This document shows positions 41,875 to 50,429 of a stretch of 64,000 bases of DNA, piece after piece. The DNA is from an uncultured Leifsonia sp. (GTDB lineage: Bacteria > Actinomycetota > Actinomycetes > Actinomycetales > Microbacteriaceae), in the NCBI RefSeq assembly GCF_945957465.1, contig NZ_CAMFLC010000014.1, forward strand, positions 1 to 64,000, given 5' to 3'. The notes under the pieces were generated by a model that searched no databases, was not told the DNA's origin, and worked only from the letters and a program-made list of their open reading frames with translations. The position numbers and the translations under genes were made by a program. Positions within the stretch are counted from its first letter, which is position 1. Each line of letters starts with the position of its first letter.

Positions 41875-43170
41875 ATGAGCACCATGCGCATCCTGCTGAT
41901 CGGCGCCGGTGGCGTCGGAAACGCCATCGCGAAGATCGCCGCCCGCCGCTCGTTCTACGAGGCGTTCGTCGTCAGCGACTACGACCGGGCCAGGGCGGAG
42001 GCGACGGTCGAGTGGATCCGGGCACGGCACGGCGACCGCGTCGCCTCCCGCTTCACCGCGACCCGCATCGACGCCTCCGACCCCAGCTCGGTCGCCGCCG
42101 TCGCGCGCGAGCACCGCACCACCCACGTCATGAACGCCGTCGAGCCCAAATTCGTCGAGTCCATCTTCGCCGGCGCGCTGTCGGCGGGAGCCGACTACCT
42201 CGACATGGCCATGAGCCTGTCGCACCCGCATCCCACCGACCCGTACAGCCGGCCCGGCATCAAGCTCGGCGACGCGCAGTTCGCAGAGAACCAGCGGTGG
42301 GAGGCCGCCGGCCGGCTCGCCCTGGTCGGCATGGGGGTCGAGCCCGGCCTTTCCGATGTCTTCGCGCGCTACGCCGCCGACGAGCTGTTCTCGGAGATCG
42401 ACGAGCTCGGCACCCGCGACGGCGCCAACCTGGTGGTGCGCGACGACGACGGCAACGAGATCTTCGCGCCGTCCTTCAGCATCTGGACGACCATCGAGGA
42501 GTGCCTCAACCCTCCGGTCATCTTCGACAAGTCGCGGGTCGGCGAGGAGGACGGCGGCTGGTACACGACGCCGCCGTTCAGCGAGCCGGAGGTCTTCGAC
42601 TTCCCCGACGGCATCGGCCCGGTCGAGTGCGTGAACGTCGAGCACGAGGAGGTCCTCCTCATGCCCCGGTGGCTGGACGCCGAACGCGTCACCTTCAAGT
42701 ACGGCCTCGGCGAGGAGTTCATCGGCGTGCTGCGCACCCTGCACCTCCTCGGGCTCGACTCGACCGTCCCGATCAGGGTGCGTTCGGCGGCCGGCCCGGT
42801 GGAGGTCGCCCCGCGCGACGTGGTCGCGGCGGCGCTCCCCGACCCGGCCGCCATCGGCCCGCGCATGACCGGCAAGACCTGCGCGGGCGTCTGGGTCACC
42901 GGCACCGGGAAGGACGGGCTCCCGCGGAGCGTCTACCTGTACCACGTCAGCGACAACGAGTGGACGATGCGCGAGTACGACGCCCAGTGCGTGGTCTGGC
43001 AGACCGCCCTCAACCCGGTGATCGCCCTGGAACTGCTCGCGCACGGCACCTGGACCGGTTCCGGCGTGCGCGGCCCGGAGGCCTTCCCTGCCCGGCCGTT
43101 CCTGGAGCTCATGGAGCGCCCGGAGTCCGAGGGCGGTTACGGCCAACCGTGGGGTCTCCGCGAGCCGTGA
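41875..43170 (+). CDS. Saccharopine dehydrogenase-like oxidoreductase
   Basis: 431 residues. N-terminal Rossmann domain MRILLIGAGGVGNAIAKIAARR binds NAD(P); middle segments NAVEPKFVESIFAGALSAGADYLDMAM and GVEPGLSDVFARYAADEL, and a C-terminal LYS9-type domain match the saccharopine reductase family. Family members act in lysine or polyamine (carboxynorspermidine) metabolism; the exact reaction here is not known. ATG at 41875 or the in-frame ATG 9 bases later. Divergent LysR gene suggests regulated expression. Confidence 0.85.
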   Translation: MSTMRILLIGAGGVGNAIAKIAARRSFYEAFVVSDYDRARAEATVEWIRARHGDRVASRFTATRIDASDPSSVAAVAREHRTTHVMNAVEPKFVESIFAGALSAGADYLDMAMSLSHPHPTDPYSRPGIKLGDAQFAENQRWEAAGRLALVGMGVEPGLSDVFARYAADELFSEIDELGTRDGANLVVRDDDGNEIFAPSFSIWTTIEECLNPPVIFDKSRVGEEDGGWYTTPPFSEPEVFDFPDGIGPVECVNVEHEEVLLMPRWLDAERVTFKYGLGEEFIGVLRTLHLLGLDSTVPIRVRSAAGPVEVAPRDVVAAALPDPAAIGPRMTGKTCAGVWVTGTGKDGLPRSVYLYHVSDNEWTMREYDAQCVVWQTALNPVIALELLAHGTWTGSGVRGPEAFPARPFLELMERPESEGGYGQPWGLREP

Positions 43171-43178
43171 GCCGCGCG

Positions 43179-43248
43179 TCCGCCGTCCAAGCGGCGCAAA
43201 CTCCGGGTTGGAACATGCACACGGGCGATTTCGCGCCGCCTCGGCGGA
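43179..43248. terminator. Imperfect bidirectional hairpin
   Basis: TCCGCCG (43179-43185) and GCGGCGC (43191-43197) pair with GCGCCGC (43233-43239) and CGGCGGA (43242-43248) across small internal loops. Lies between two converging genes. Confidence 0.55.
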
Positions 43249-43276
43249 TCGCGCGCCCATGGTCCGATCCTTCCAG

Positions 43277-43807
43277 CTACAGCCGCAGCACGCTCGGCCG
43301 CGGCAGGCCGAGGTCTTCGAGGAGGTCGCCGAGCATGCGGTCGAGCTCGTAGCCGGCCTGCGTGATCTTGTTGTTGCCGAAGTTCCGCAGCGGCGCGCTC
43401 GGCTGGTCGGCGCTCAGAACCGTCCTGCCCTCCCCGGCCGCGTGCAACTCGACGCGGAACGGCGTGTAGAGCGCGGTCCCCGCGTCGTGCCGGAACATCC
43501 GCGCGGCCGTCGCGTAGTCGCCGATCAGGTAGCCGACGCTCGGGAGGTCGACGCCGCCCGCCCGCATGACGGCGGTCGGGTCGCCGCTCCAGAACCGCAC
43601 CAGCCGGTGCGAGCCCGGCCCGGCGAGCGAGCGCGTGAGGGTCGACCAGTCGGCGCCGGAGCCCAGCAGGCTGCGAAGCAGGTCGGTGTCGAGCTCGGGG
43701 ACCTCCGCCTCGAACGCGGCGCGCAGGGTCGCGAACGGCACCTCGGCCTCCAGCTCGATGCGGGTCCCGTCGATCGGGTGCAGGCGCTCGGTGGCGCGGT
43801 AGGTCAC
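43277..43807 (-). CDS. DUF302-like hypothetical protein coupled to panD
   Basis: 176 residues, soluble. The C-terminal half ([36 protein letters not shown] ... [13 protein letters not shown]) resembles DUF302-type domains; the N-terminal half is unassigned. GTG at 43807 overlaps the panD stop (GTGA), so the two are co-translated, but no link to pantothenate synthesis is known. The long in-frame extension upstream is a panD shadow. Confidence 0.65.
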   Translation of the reverse strand: MTYRATERLHPIDGTRIELEAEVPFATLRAAFEAEVPELDTDLLRSLLGSGADWSTLTRSLAGPGSHRLVRFWSGDPTAVMRAGGVDLPSVGYLIGDYATAARMFRHDAGTALYTPFRVELHAAGEGRTVLSADQPSAPLRNFGNNKITQAGYELDRMLGDLLEDLGLPRPSVLRL

Positions 43808-44259
43808 GCGGCCCCGCCGGCCGGCCCGGACAGGTCGACGCCCGACGACGCCACGGCGAACGGGGGCGTGCGCGTCTCCTCGTCGAGCGCCTCGGCCGGG
43901 TCGGTGCCGATCTCCACGATGCGGTTCGCCGCGTCCACGTGGACCACCGTCGGCACGAACCCACGCGCCTCCGCGTCGTCGAGCTGCGCGTAGGAGATGA
44001 CGATGATCGTGTCGCCGACCTCGGCCAAGTGCGCCGCCGCGCCGTTGACGCCCATGACCCCGCTGCCGCGCTCGCCCGCGATCAGGTAGGTCTCGAGCCG
44101 GGAGCCGTTGGTGACGTCGACGACCGCGACCTGTTCGCCGGGAAGGAGGTCGGCGGCCTCCATCAGGTCGAGGTCGACGGTGAGCGAGCCGACGTAGTGG
44201 AGGTCGGCGTGGGTGACCGTGGCGCGGTGGATCTTGGACTTGAACATGGTGCGGAGCAC
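43804..44259 (-). CDS. panD: Aspartate 1-decarboxylase
   Basis: Makes beta-alanine from L-aspartate for pantothenate and CoA. The proenzyme self-cleaves at Gly24-Ser25 (HYVGSLTVD) to form the pyruvoyl cofactor; the [12 protein letters not shown] start, [11 protein letters not shown] and [14 protein letters not shown] segments are typical. GTG at 44259 ([12 protein letters not shown]) with AAAGGAA upstream gives the canonical cleavage position. At 151 residues it has a C-terminal extension of about 15-20 beyond common PanD lengths. Divergent from the HAD phosphatase gene. Confidence 0.95.
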   Translation of the reverse strand: MLRTMFKSKIHRATVTHADLHYVGSLTVDLDLMEAADLLPGEQVAVVDVTNGSRLETYLIAGERGSGVMGVNGAAAHLAEVGDTIIVISYAQLDDAEARGFVPTVVHVDAANRIVEIGTDPAEALDEETRTPPFAVASSGVDLSGPAGGAA

Positions 44260-44279
44260 GGCCGTTCCTTTCGTCGTCT

Positions 44280-44335
44280 CGCTCCATTCTCCCGCGCGTT
44301 CGGAGGCCCCCGGCCCGGCACGGGAGAATGGAGCG
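44280..44335. promoter_or_regulatory. 15-bp perfect inverted repeat covering the HAD gene start
   Basis: Arms 44280-44294 and 44321-44335, spacer 26 bp, in the divergent panD/HAD gap. The right arm includes the AGAATGGAGC region directly before the HAD start and the first base of its GTG, so it could mask the ribosome binding site in RNA or act as a DNA operator. Confidence 0.7.
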
Positions 44336-45243
44336 TGCACAACCTCGGACTCCTCTTCGATGTCGACGGCCCCATCGCCAGCCCCGTCACGCGGACGATC
44401 GCCATCCGCAGCATCGTCACCGACCTCGTGGCGATGACCGCCGCCGGCGTGCCGATCGCGTTCATCACCGGCCGCTCCGGCGATTTCATCCGCAACCAGG
44501 TCGTCACCCCGCTGTGCGACGCCGGCCTCGGCGATGCCCTCGCTTCGCACGGCGCGCGGATGTTCGGTGTGTTCGAGAAGGGCGGCGCCTGGGCGCCGAT
44601 CACGGGCGACGGGATGGGCGAGGTCGCCGTCGATGCGTCGGTCGCCCTGCCGGCTGCCGCGGTCGACGGCATCCGGCGCCTGGTCAGGGATCGCTTCGCC
44701 GACACGATGTTCTTCGACGAGACGAAGCGGGCGATGATCTCGGTCGAGCAGCGCACCGATGTCGATTCCGAGACCTACGCCGAGTCGCAGGCGCTGTTCC
44801 AGGATGCCGCCTTCGACCTGCTGACCGGCATGGGCCTCGGCCTCCGCTACGGCGACCGGGTCGCCGCCGACGACGAGGGCGAGGTGCCGTTCCGCATCGA
44901 TCCGACGATCATCTCCACCGACATCGAGTCCGTCCTCCTCGACAAAGACCGCGGTGCCCAACGCGCGTTCGACTACTTCGCCGCACGCGGTCCGCTCCCG
45001 AACCGCTGGCGCTCTGTCGGCGACTCCCGCAGCGACTACAAGATGGCCGACTTCGTGCACGCCTCCGGCCGCGAAGTGGCGCATGTGGACGTGCGCCCGG
45101 CCGACGGAGTGCTCGACCGCCCGTACGAGGTGATCACGATCGGCGACGCCGTCCACGACACCGCGGGTGCCGCGTTCCTTGCGCATTGGAGGCGGGAGCT
45201 GGGGCTGGACGAGGCAGGGAACCTGCCCGACGGGAACGCCTGA
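44335..45243 (+). CDS. HAD-family phosphatase (Cof/sucrose-phosphatase-like)
   Basis: 302 residues. HAD motif [12 protein letters not shown] (Asp9, Asp11), motif II ITGRSG, and motif [12 protein letters not shown] are present, with a large cap domain in between, as in sugar-phosphate or trehalose-phosphate phosphatase-like proteins. GTG start at 44335 lies inside an inverted repeat arm. Substrate unknown. Converges on the MOSC gene 14 bp away. Confidence 0.82.
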   Translation: MHNLGLLFDVDGPIASPVTRTIAIRSIVTDLVAMTAAGVPIAFITGRSGDFIRNQVVTPLCDAGLGDALASHGARMFGVFEKGGAWAPITGDGMGEVAVDASVALPAAAVDGIRRLVRDRFADTMFFDETKRAMISVEQRTDVDSETYAESQALFQDAAFDLLTGMGLGLRYGDRVAADDEGEVPFRIDPTIISTDIESVLLDKDRGAQRAFDYFAARGPLPNRWRSVGDSRSDYKMADFVHASGREVAHVDVRPADGVLDRPYEVITIGDAVHDTAGAAFLAHWRRELGLDEAGNLPDGNA

Positions 45244-45257
45244 CGTCCGCTTCCCGT

Positions 45258-45920
45258 TCAGACCGCCCGGCCGCGCACCTTCGCGATCGACTCGGTCATC
45301 TCGCGGTGGAGCTCGAGCCGGCCGTCCGCCTCGGCGGCGAGGAGGGCGTCCGCCTGATCGCGGTCGGCTCCGGAGAACCACGACGCGATCGTGACGCCGT
45401 GCCCCGGCCGGCGCACGACCTCCACCGCGTCGCCGGCAGCCACCGTGCCGGTGTGCACGACGGCGAGATAGGCGCCGACGCGGCCGGCCTCGGTGAAGCG
45501 CCGCACCCACTGCGGCTCACGCATCCGTCGCTGGAAGGTGGCGCACGGCGTGCGCGGACAGGTGACCTCCACGACGAGGGAGTCGCCGATGCGCCAGCGC
45601 TCGCCGATCTCGGCGCCGTCGACGTCGAGCCCGGCTGTGCGGAGGTTCTCGCCGAACAGGCCGGGCGGGATGGGCCTCCCGAGCTGGTCGGCCCAGTACG
45701 CTGCCGCTTCGTCGGCGTACGCGTAGAGCGCCTTGCCGACGCCGCCGTGGTGCTTCCGGTCGGCCTGCACGTCGCCGTAGAGGCCGAGGGTGCGCACCTT
45801 CAGCCGCGGTTCGACCGGCTGCTTGTCGATCGCGGTCACGCCGACGTTGCCGGAATCGGGCCGCAGTCGCGCCACCCGGCAGACGGCGAGGATGCGTGCG
45901 GTGCTGTCCAGCGGTGCCAT
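45258..45920 (-). CDS. MOSC-domain protein (YiiM-like)
   Basis: 220 residues. MOSC core: [61 protein letters not shown], with the conserved Cys in PRTPC. YiiM-type proteins use molybdenum cofactor to reduce N-hydroxylated compounds. ATG at 45920 has GGAGGG very close upstream; a start 45 bases earlier is possible. Confidence 0.88.
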   Translation of the reverse strand: MAPLDSTARILAVCRVARLRPDSGNVGVTAIDKQPVEPRLKVRTLGLYGDVQADRKHHGGVGKALYAYADEAAAYWADQLGRPIPPGLFGENLRTAGLDVDGAEIGERWRIGDSLVVEVTCPRTPCATFQRRMREPQWVRRFTEAGRVGAYLAVVHTGTVAAGDAVEVVRRPGHGVTIASWFSGADRDQADALLAAEADGRLELHREMTESIAKVRGRAV

Positions 45921-45990
45921 GCCCTCCAGTATGGCAAGCCCCGCATGACACGTCCCGGCCGGCACGTCCCCACCGGCTGCTTCGCGACCG

Positions 45991-47496
45991 CTATCGCACC
46001 CCGCGCATCATCCGCAGCACCCAGGGACTCAGCAGAGCGAGGGCGAGGCCGATCACCACGGCGACCGCGCCGATCACGCCGAAGTAGATGCCCTCGGTCG
46101 CCGGCGAGTACAGCTTCGCCAGCTGCCCGGACATCGCCGTCCCCAGCGCGACCGACAGGAAGTACAGCGCCACCACCTGCGCCTGGAAGGCGTGCGGCGC
46201 CAGCTTGGTCGACGCCGAGAGCCCGACCGGCGAGATCAGCAGTTCGGCGACCGTGAACACCAGCAGGATGCCGACCATCGCCAGCAGCGGGGTGCTGTTC
46301 TTGCCACCGCCCGCCCAGAACAGGAACAGGAAGAACGCCAGACCCATCACGACCGTCCCCGCAGCGAACTTCAGCGGGGTCGACGGCTGCCGGTCGCCCC
46401 ATTTCGTCCAGATCGCGGCGAAGACACCCGAGAGGATGATGATGAAGATCGGGTTGATCGACTGCACCCATGAGACCGGGAACACCCAGCCGAACAGGTT
46501 GCGGTCGAGCCGCTCGTCGGAGTAGATCGTGACGACCGTGAACTGCTGCTGGTACAGCGACCAGAAGGCCGCATTCGTGATGAACAGCGGGATGAAGGCG
46601 ATGATCCGGCTGCGCTCCTCCGCACTCAGCAGTCGCGAGCTGAGGATGACGATGAAGTAGGCGATCGCGGCCGCGATCGTGACGCCGATCACCCACAGCG
46701 CCAGGTTGATCGCGTTGATCACGCCCGTGAGCACGAGCGCGACGATCACGATGATCCCGCCGACGCCGATCCCGATGGCGAGCGGATAGCGGGAGCTCGG
46801 GAGCGGGTTGGGCACTTCGCGTGACCGGTCGGGGAGGCGCTTGCGGCCGACCGAGTACTGGATGAGGCCGATCGCCATTCCGACGGCGGCGAGCCCGAAG
46901 CCCCAGTGGAAGCCGAGCGTGGACTGCAGCAGTCCGGTCAGCAACGGCCCGAAGAACGCGCCCAGGTTGATCCCGAGGTAGAAGAGCGAGAACCCGGCGT
47001 CGCGCCGGGAGTCGTGCTCGTCGTACAGCGTGCCGACGATGCGGGTGGCGTTCGCCTTGAGTCCACCGCTGCCGATCGCGACGAGCAGCAGACCGACGAT
47101 GACCCCGGCGAAGCTCGGCAGCAGGGCGAGCGAGATGTGACCGGCCATGATCACCACGGCGCTCCAGAACAGCACGCGCTCCGACCCGAAGAGGCGGTCG
47201 GCCAGCCACGCCCCGAGGATGGTCGACAGGTACACGGCCCCGCCGTACGCGCCGACGATGCCGGCCGCGGTCGCCTGGTCGACTCCCAGGCCGCCCTTCT
47301 CGGCCGAGTAGTAGAGGTAGATGAGCAGGATGCCCTGCATCCCGTAGAACGAGAAGCGCTCCCACATCTCCACGCCGAAGATGTTGGCGAGCGAGCGCGG
47401 CTGCCCGAAGAAGCCGTGGCTCCCGCCGCTCGAGGTCGCCGCGTCCGCCGTGCGGGTCCGCCCTTCCGGTCCGTTGCTGCTGCCCGTGTCGGTCAT
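45991..47496 (-). CDS. POT/PTR-family peptide transporter
   Basis: Proton-coupled di/tripeptide importer, about 501 residues and 14 helices. Signatures: EMWERFSFYGMQGILLIYL (ExxERFxYYG motif in TM1), GAWLADRLFG between TM2-TM3 and FYLGINLGAFFGPLL (PTR2 signature). Two in-frame ATGs (47496, 47505); the inner one has better spacing to GGTGGGAG. Lies between MOSC and rocD genes on the same strand. Confidence 0.9.
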   Translation of the reverse strand: MTDTGSSNGPEGRTRTADAATSSGGSHGFFGQPRSLANIFGVEMWERFSFYGMQGILLIYLYYSAEKGGLGVDQATAAGIVGAYGGAVYLSTILGAWLADRLFGSERVLFWSAVVIMAGHISLALLPSFAGVIVGLLLVAIGSGGLKANATRIVGTLYDEHDSRRDAGFSLFYLGINLGAFFGPLLTGLLQSTLGFHWGFGLAAVGMAIGLIQYSVGRKRLPDRSREVPNPLPSSRYPLAIGIGVGGIIVIVALVLTGVINAINLALWVIGVTIAAAIAYFIVILSSRLLSAEERSRIIAFIPLFITNAAFWSLYQQQFTVVTIYSDERLDRNLFGWVFPVSWVQSINPIFIIILSGVFAAIWTKWGDRQPSTPLKFAAGTVVMGLAFFLFLFWAGGGKNSTPLLAMVGILLVFTVAELLISPVGLSASTKLAPHAFQAQVVALYFLSVALGTAMSGQLAKLYSPATEGIYFGVIGAVAVVIGLALALLSPWVLRMMRGVR

Positions 47497-47640
47497 GCCG
47501 CCCATGCTCCCACCGCGGGCGGCCGAGGTGAACGCCCTCTCGCGCTTCACGGCGATCGTGGAATCTGCGGCCGCCTGGGAGGGCGCGGGGCGCGGAGGGC
47601 GCGAGCCGCGGAGGGCGCGAGCCGACGAGCCCACCGCTCG

Positions 47641-48906
47641 TCAGGATCGGGCGCCGAGGTCGACCAGCACCGCCTCCACCTGTTCGACCGCCCAGTCGAG
47701 GTCGGCGGGCTCCGTCACGATCGGCGGCGCCAGGCGGATGGTCGAACCGTGGGTGTCCTTGGCGAGCACTCCCCGCTCCAGGAGGATCTCGCAGACCTCC
47801 CGGCCGGTGGCGAGCGTGGGGTCGATGTCGACACCCACCCAGAGGCCCGCGCCGCGCACCTGCAGCACGCCGCGACCGACGAGCCGCTCGAGGTCGGCGC
47901 GCAACCGACGGCCCAGCAGCTCGGCGCGCTCCTGGGGCTCGCCCGTCGCCAGCAGGGCGACGACGGCCCGGCCGACGGCCGCCGCGAGCGGATTGCCGCC
48001 GAACGTCGAACCGTGCTCGCCCGGACGCAGCACTCCCAGCACGTCCCGATCGCCGACCACCGCCGACACCGGCACGATTCCGCCGCCGAGCGCTTTGCCA
48101 AGCAGGTACAGGTCGGGTACGACACCGACGAGATCGCACGCGAAGGTCGAGCCCGTCCTCCCCAGGCCCGATTGGATCTCGTCCGCGATCAGGAGCACCC
48201 GGCGCTCGTCGCACAGGGCACGAAGCGCGGGGAGGAACTGCGGAGGCGGCACGACGATCCCGGCCTCGCCCTGGATCGGTTCGACGAGCACCGCGACGGT
48301 GTCGTCGTCGATCGCGGCGGCCACTGCGGCGGCATCCCCGTAGGGCACCGTGCGGAAGCCCGGCGTGTAGGGGCCGAACCCTTCACGTGCGTCCGGGTCG
48401 TCGGAGAAGCTCACGATGGTGGTGGTGCGCCCGTGGAAGTTGCCCGCCATGACGATGATGTTCGCGCGTCCGTCGGCGACGCCTTTCGTGCGGTAGCCCC
48501 AGGCCCGCGCGACCTTGATGGCCGACTCGACGGCCTCCGCACCGGTGTTCATCGGAAGCACCAGGTCTTTGCCGGCCAGGGCGGCGAGTTCGGCGACGAA
48601 TGGGCCGAGCTGATCGTTGTGGAAGGCGCGGCTCGTCAGCGTGATGCGTTCGAGCTGTGCGCGGGCGGCATCGAGCAGCACCGGGTTGGAGTGACCGAAG
48701 TTCACGGCGGAGTAGGCCGCGAGGCAGTCCAGGTAGCGCCGGCCGTCGATGTCGGTGACCCAGGCCCCCAGCCCCTCCGCGATCACGACGGGGAGCGGAT
48801 GGTAGTTGTGTGCCGTGTGGGCGTCCTCCAGCGCGATGGCTTCCGCCTGCCGCTCCGTCGGCGCAGGGGTCGACGGGTGGAGGCGGTGGGCGACGGTCTC
48901 GGACAT
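47641..48906 (-). CDS. rocD: Ornithine-oxo-acid aminotransferase
   Basis: PLP enzyme of 421 residues converting ornithine and 2-oxoglutarate to glutamate semialdehyde and glutamate. Class III aminotransferase features: YLDCLAAYSAVNFGHSNP, MNTGAEAVESAIKVAR, GNFHGRTTTIVSFS, EPIQGEAGIVVPP, ADEIQSGLGRTG and the PLP lysine in LLGKALGGG. Product joins the proline route at pyrroline-5-carboxylate, which the PutA encoded at 53168 can oxidise. ATG at 48906; divergent Lrp gene is its likely regulator. Confidence 0.95.
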   Translation of the reverse strand: MSETVAHRLHPSTPAPTERQAEAIALEDAHTAHNYHPLPVVIAEGLGAWVTDIDGRRYLDCLAAYSAVNFGHSNPVLLDAARAQLERITLTSRAFHNDQLGPFVAELAALAGKDLVLPMNTGAEAVESAIKVARAWGYRTKGVADGRANIIVMAGNFHGRTTTIVSFSDDPDAREGFGPYTPGFRTVPYGDAAAVAAAIDDDTVAVLVEPIQGEAGIVVPPPQFLPALRALCDERRVLLIADEIQSGLGRTGSTFACDLVGVVPDLYLLGKALGGGIVPVSAVVGDRDVLGVLRPGEHGSTFGGNPLAAAVGRAVVALLATGEPQERAELLGRRLRADLERLVGRGVLQVRGAGLWVGVDIDPTLATGREVCEILLERGVLAKDTHGSTIRLAPPIVTEPADLDWAVEQVEAVLVDLGARS

Positions 48907-49042
48907 GACGACAGTGTCACACACGATTGTCGGCGATTGACTGCGTCTCAGCGCAAGGAATCGGCGCACGGAGGCAGCTCGCGCAGGTCTGTTGCGCTGC
49001 GGCGGCGGCCGAGCTCGGCAGGCCGACACCGACGCGTATCCC

Positions 49043-49104
49043 TTGCGCGAGTGCGCACGATACTCGCGTAATCTTCACCTTCGCGCAACGATCCACCGTA
49101 TGCT
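49043..49104 (+). promoter_or_regulatory. Lrp-type operator and leaderless promoter of the regulator gene
   Basis: TTGCGCGAGT (49043-49052) and ACTCGCGTAA (49062-49071) are 10-bp arms with one mismatch and a 9-bp spacer; a third related CGCGCAA follows at 49082-49088. TATGCT (49099-49104) lies 6 bp before the GTG start of the Lrp gene, so the transcript is probably leaderless. Confidence 0.65.
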
Positions 49105-49110
49105 TGCGCC

Positions 49111-49548
49111 GTGGACAACCTCGATCGCAGCATCCTCGACCTGCTCCGCCAGAACGCGCGCGCCGGCTACGGCGACATCGGCGGCGTCGTCGGCCTGTCG
49201 GCCTCCGCCGTCAAGCGCCGGGTGGACAAGCTGGTCGCCGACGGCGTGATCCGTGGCTTCACCATCCAGGTCGACCCCGCGATCGACGGCATGAGCACCG
49301 AGGCGTACGTGGAGCTGTTCTGCCGCGGCACCGTCTCCCCGGAGGAGCTGCTGCGCATCCTCTCCGCCGTTCCGGAGGTCGTGGACGCCGGGACCGTCAC
49401 CGGCAGCGCCGACGCGATCGTCCACATCCGATCGCGCGACATCCCGAGCCTGGAGGCCGCGCTCGAGAAGGTGCGGTTGGCGCCGAACGTCGATCACACC
49501 CGCAGTGCCATCGTGCTGTCGCGGCTGATCAACCGCGGCAACAGCTGA
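49111..49548 (+). CDS. Lrp/AsnC-family regulator (putative rocD regulator)
   Basis: 145 residues: N-terminal helix-turn-helix (LDRSILDLLRQNARAGYGDIGGVVGLSASAVKRRVDKLVADGVI) and C-terminal RAM/AsnC ligand domain (VPEVVDAGTVTGSADAIVHI). GTG start at the predicted transcription start. Divergent from rocD, with a dyad in between, so an amino acid such as ornithine or arginine is the likely effector (inference). Confidence 0.9.
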   Translation: MDNLDRSILDLLRQNARAGYGDIGGVVGLSASAVKRRVDKLVADGVIRGFTIQVDPAIDGMSTEAYVELFCRGTVSPEELLRILSAVPEVVDAGTVTGSADAIVHIRSRDIPSLEAALEKVRLAPNVDHTRSAIVLSRLINRGNS

Positions 49549-49643
49549 TCGGTCGGCACGCTCGGCCAGGCGGCGCGACCCCCACGCCTGAGCCTGCTCA
49601 GGTCGGCGATCGAGCAAACCTGACGGTCGTTCTGCGAGAACAT

Positions 49644-49660
49644 TCAGCGGACGCTCAGCG
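49644..49660 (+). promoter_or_regulatory. Candidate response-regulator direct repeat
   Basis: TCAGCG at 49644-49649 and 49655-49660, an 11-bp period typical of OmpR/PhoP-family boxes, 53 bp upstream of the response-regulator gene. May mediate autoregulation. A CCTGAGC/GCTCAGG dyad (49587-49602) lies further upstream. Confidence 0.45.
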
Positions 49661-49712
49661 TCGGTGGCCGTGATCCGAGCACGGACACGGCGATCAGTGG
49701 CACGATGGGCGC

Positions 49713-50429
49713 ATGAAGCTTCTCGTTGTCGAAGACGATCCGGACATGGGAGGCCTCGTCGAGCGCGGCCTGGCCGCTGAAGGCTACGACGTCACCCTGG
49801 TGACCAACGGTGTCGATGCCCTCATCGCCCTCCGCGGCGACACCTTCTCCGCGGCCGCGATCGACGTGATGCTGCCCGGGATGAGCGGGTTCGAGCTGTG
49901 CCGGCACATCCGCGAGGCCAACAACCCGATGCCGATCCTCCTCCTGACGGCGCGCGACGCGATCGAGGACCGCGTCCACGGCCTCGACTCCGGTGCCGAC
50001 GACTACCTGACCAAGCCGTTCGCGTTCGCCGAGCTCGCCGCGCGGGTCCGGGCACTGCTGCGTCGCGAGCCGAGCGGGATGCGGCCGCAGGTGAGCGTCG
50101 GCCGGCTCACGATCGACTCGCACGAGCACCAGGCGTTGGTGTCGGGCCATGAGATGCCGCTCAGCCGCCGCGAGTTCACCCTGCTCCGGCTGTTCGCGAC
50201 GAACCCCGACAAGACACTGTCGCGCTCCGACATCCTCGAGTCCGTGTGGGGCACGACCGACAACATCGGGACGAACGTCATCGATCAGTACGTGTCGTAT
50301 CTCCGCAAGAAGCTGGACCTCGCCGGCGCCGGTCTCTCGATCGTGACCGAGCGCGGCCGCGGTTACCGGCTCGACGCCAAGAACGCGCTCGACTCGAAGC
50401 AGCCGTCGGCGGAGGCCCCGGCGCCGTGA
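49713..50429 (+). CDS. OmpR-family response regulator
   Basis: 238 residues: receiver domain with acidic pocket Glu7-Asp8-Asp9, phosphoacceptor Asp51 (AIDVMLPG) and Lys101 (DYLTKPF), then a winged-helix DNA-binding domain (SRREFTLLRLFATNPDKTLSR ... VSYLRKKL). ATG start. The stop overlaps the sensor kinase GTG (GTGA). Signal and regulon unknown. Confidence 0.95.
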   Translation: MKLLVVEDDPDMGGLVERGLAAEGYDVTLVTNGVDALIALRGDTFSAAAIDVMLPGMSGFELCRHIREANNPMPILLLTARDAIEDRVHGLDSGADDYLTKPFAFAELAARVRALLRREPSGMRPQVSVGRLTIDSHEHQALVSGHEMPLSRREFTLLRLFATNPDKTLSRSDILESVWGTTDNIGTNVIDQYVSYLRKKLDLAGAGLSIVTERGRGYRLDAKNALDSKQPSAEAPAP

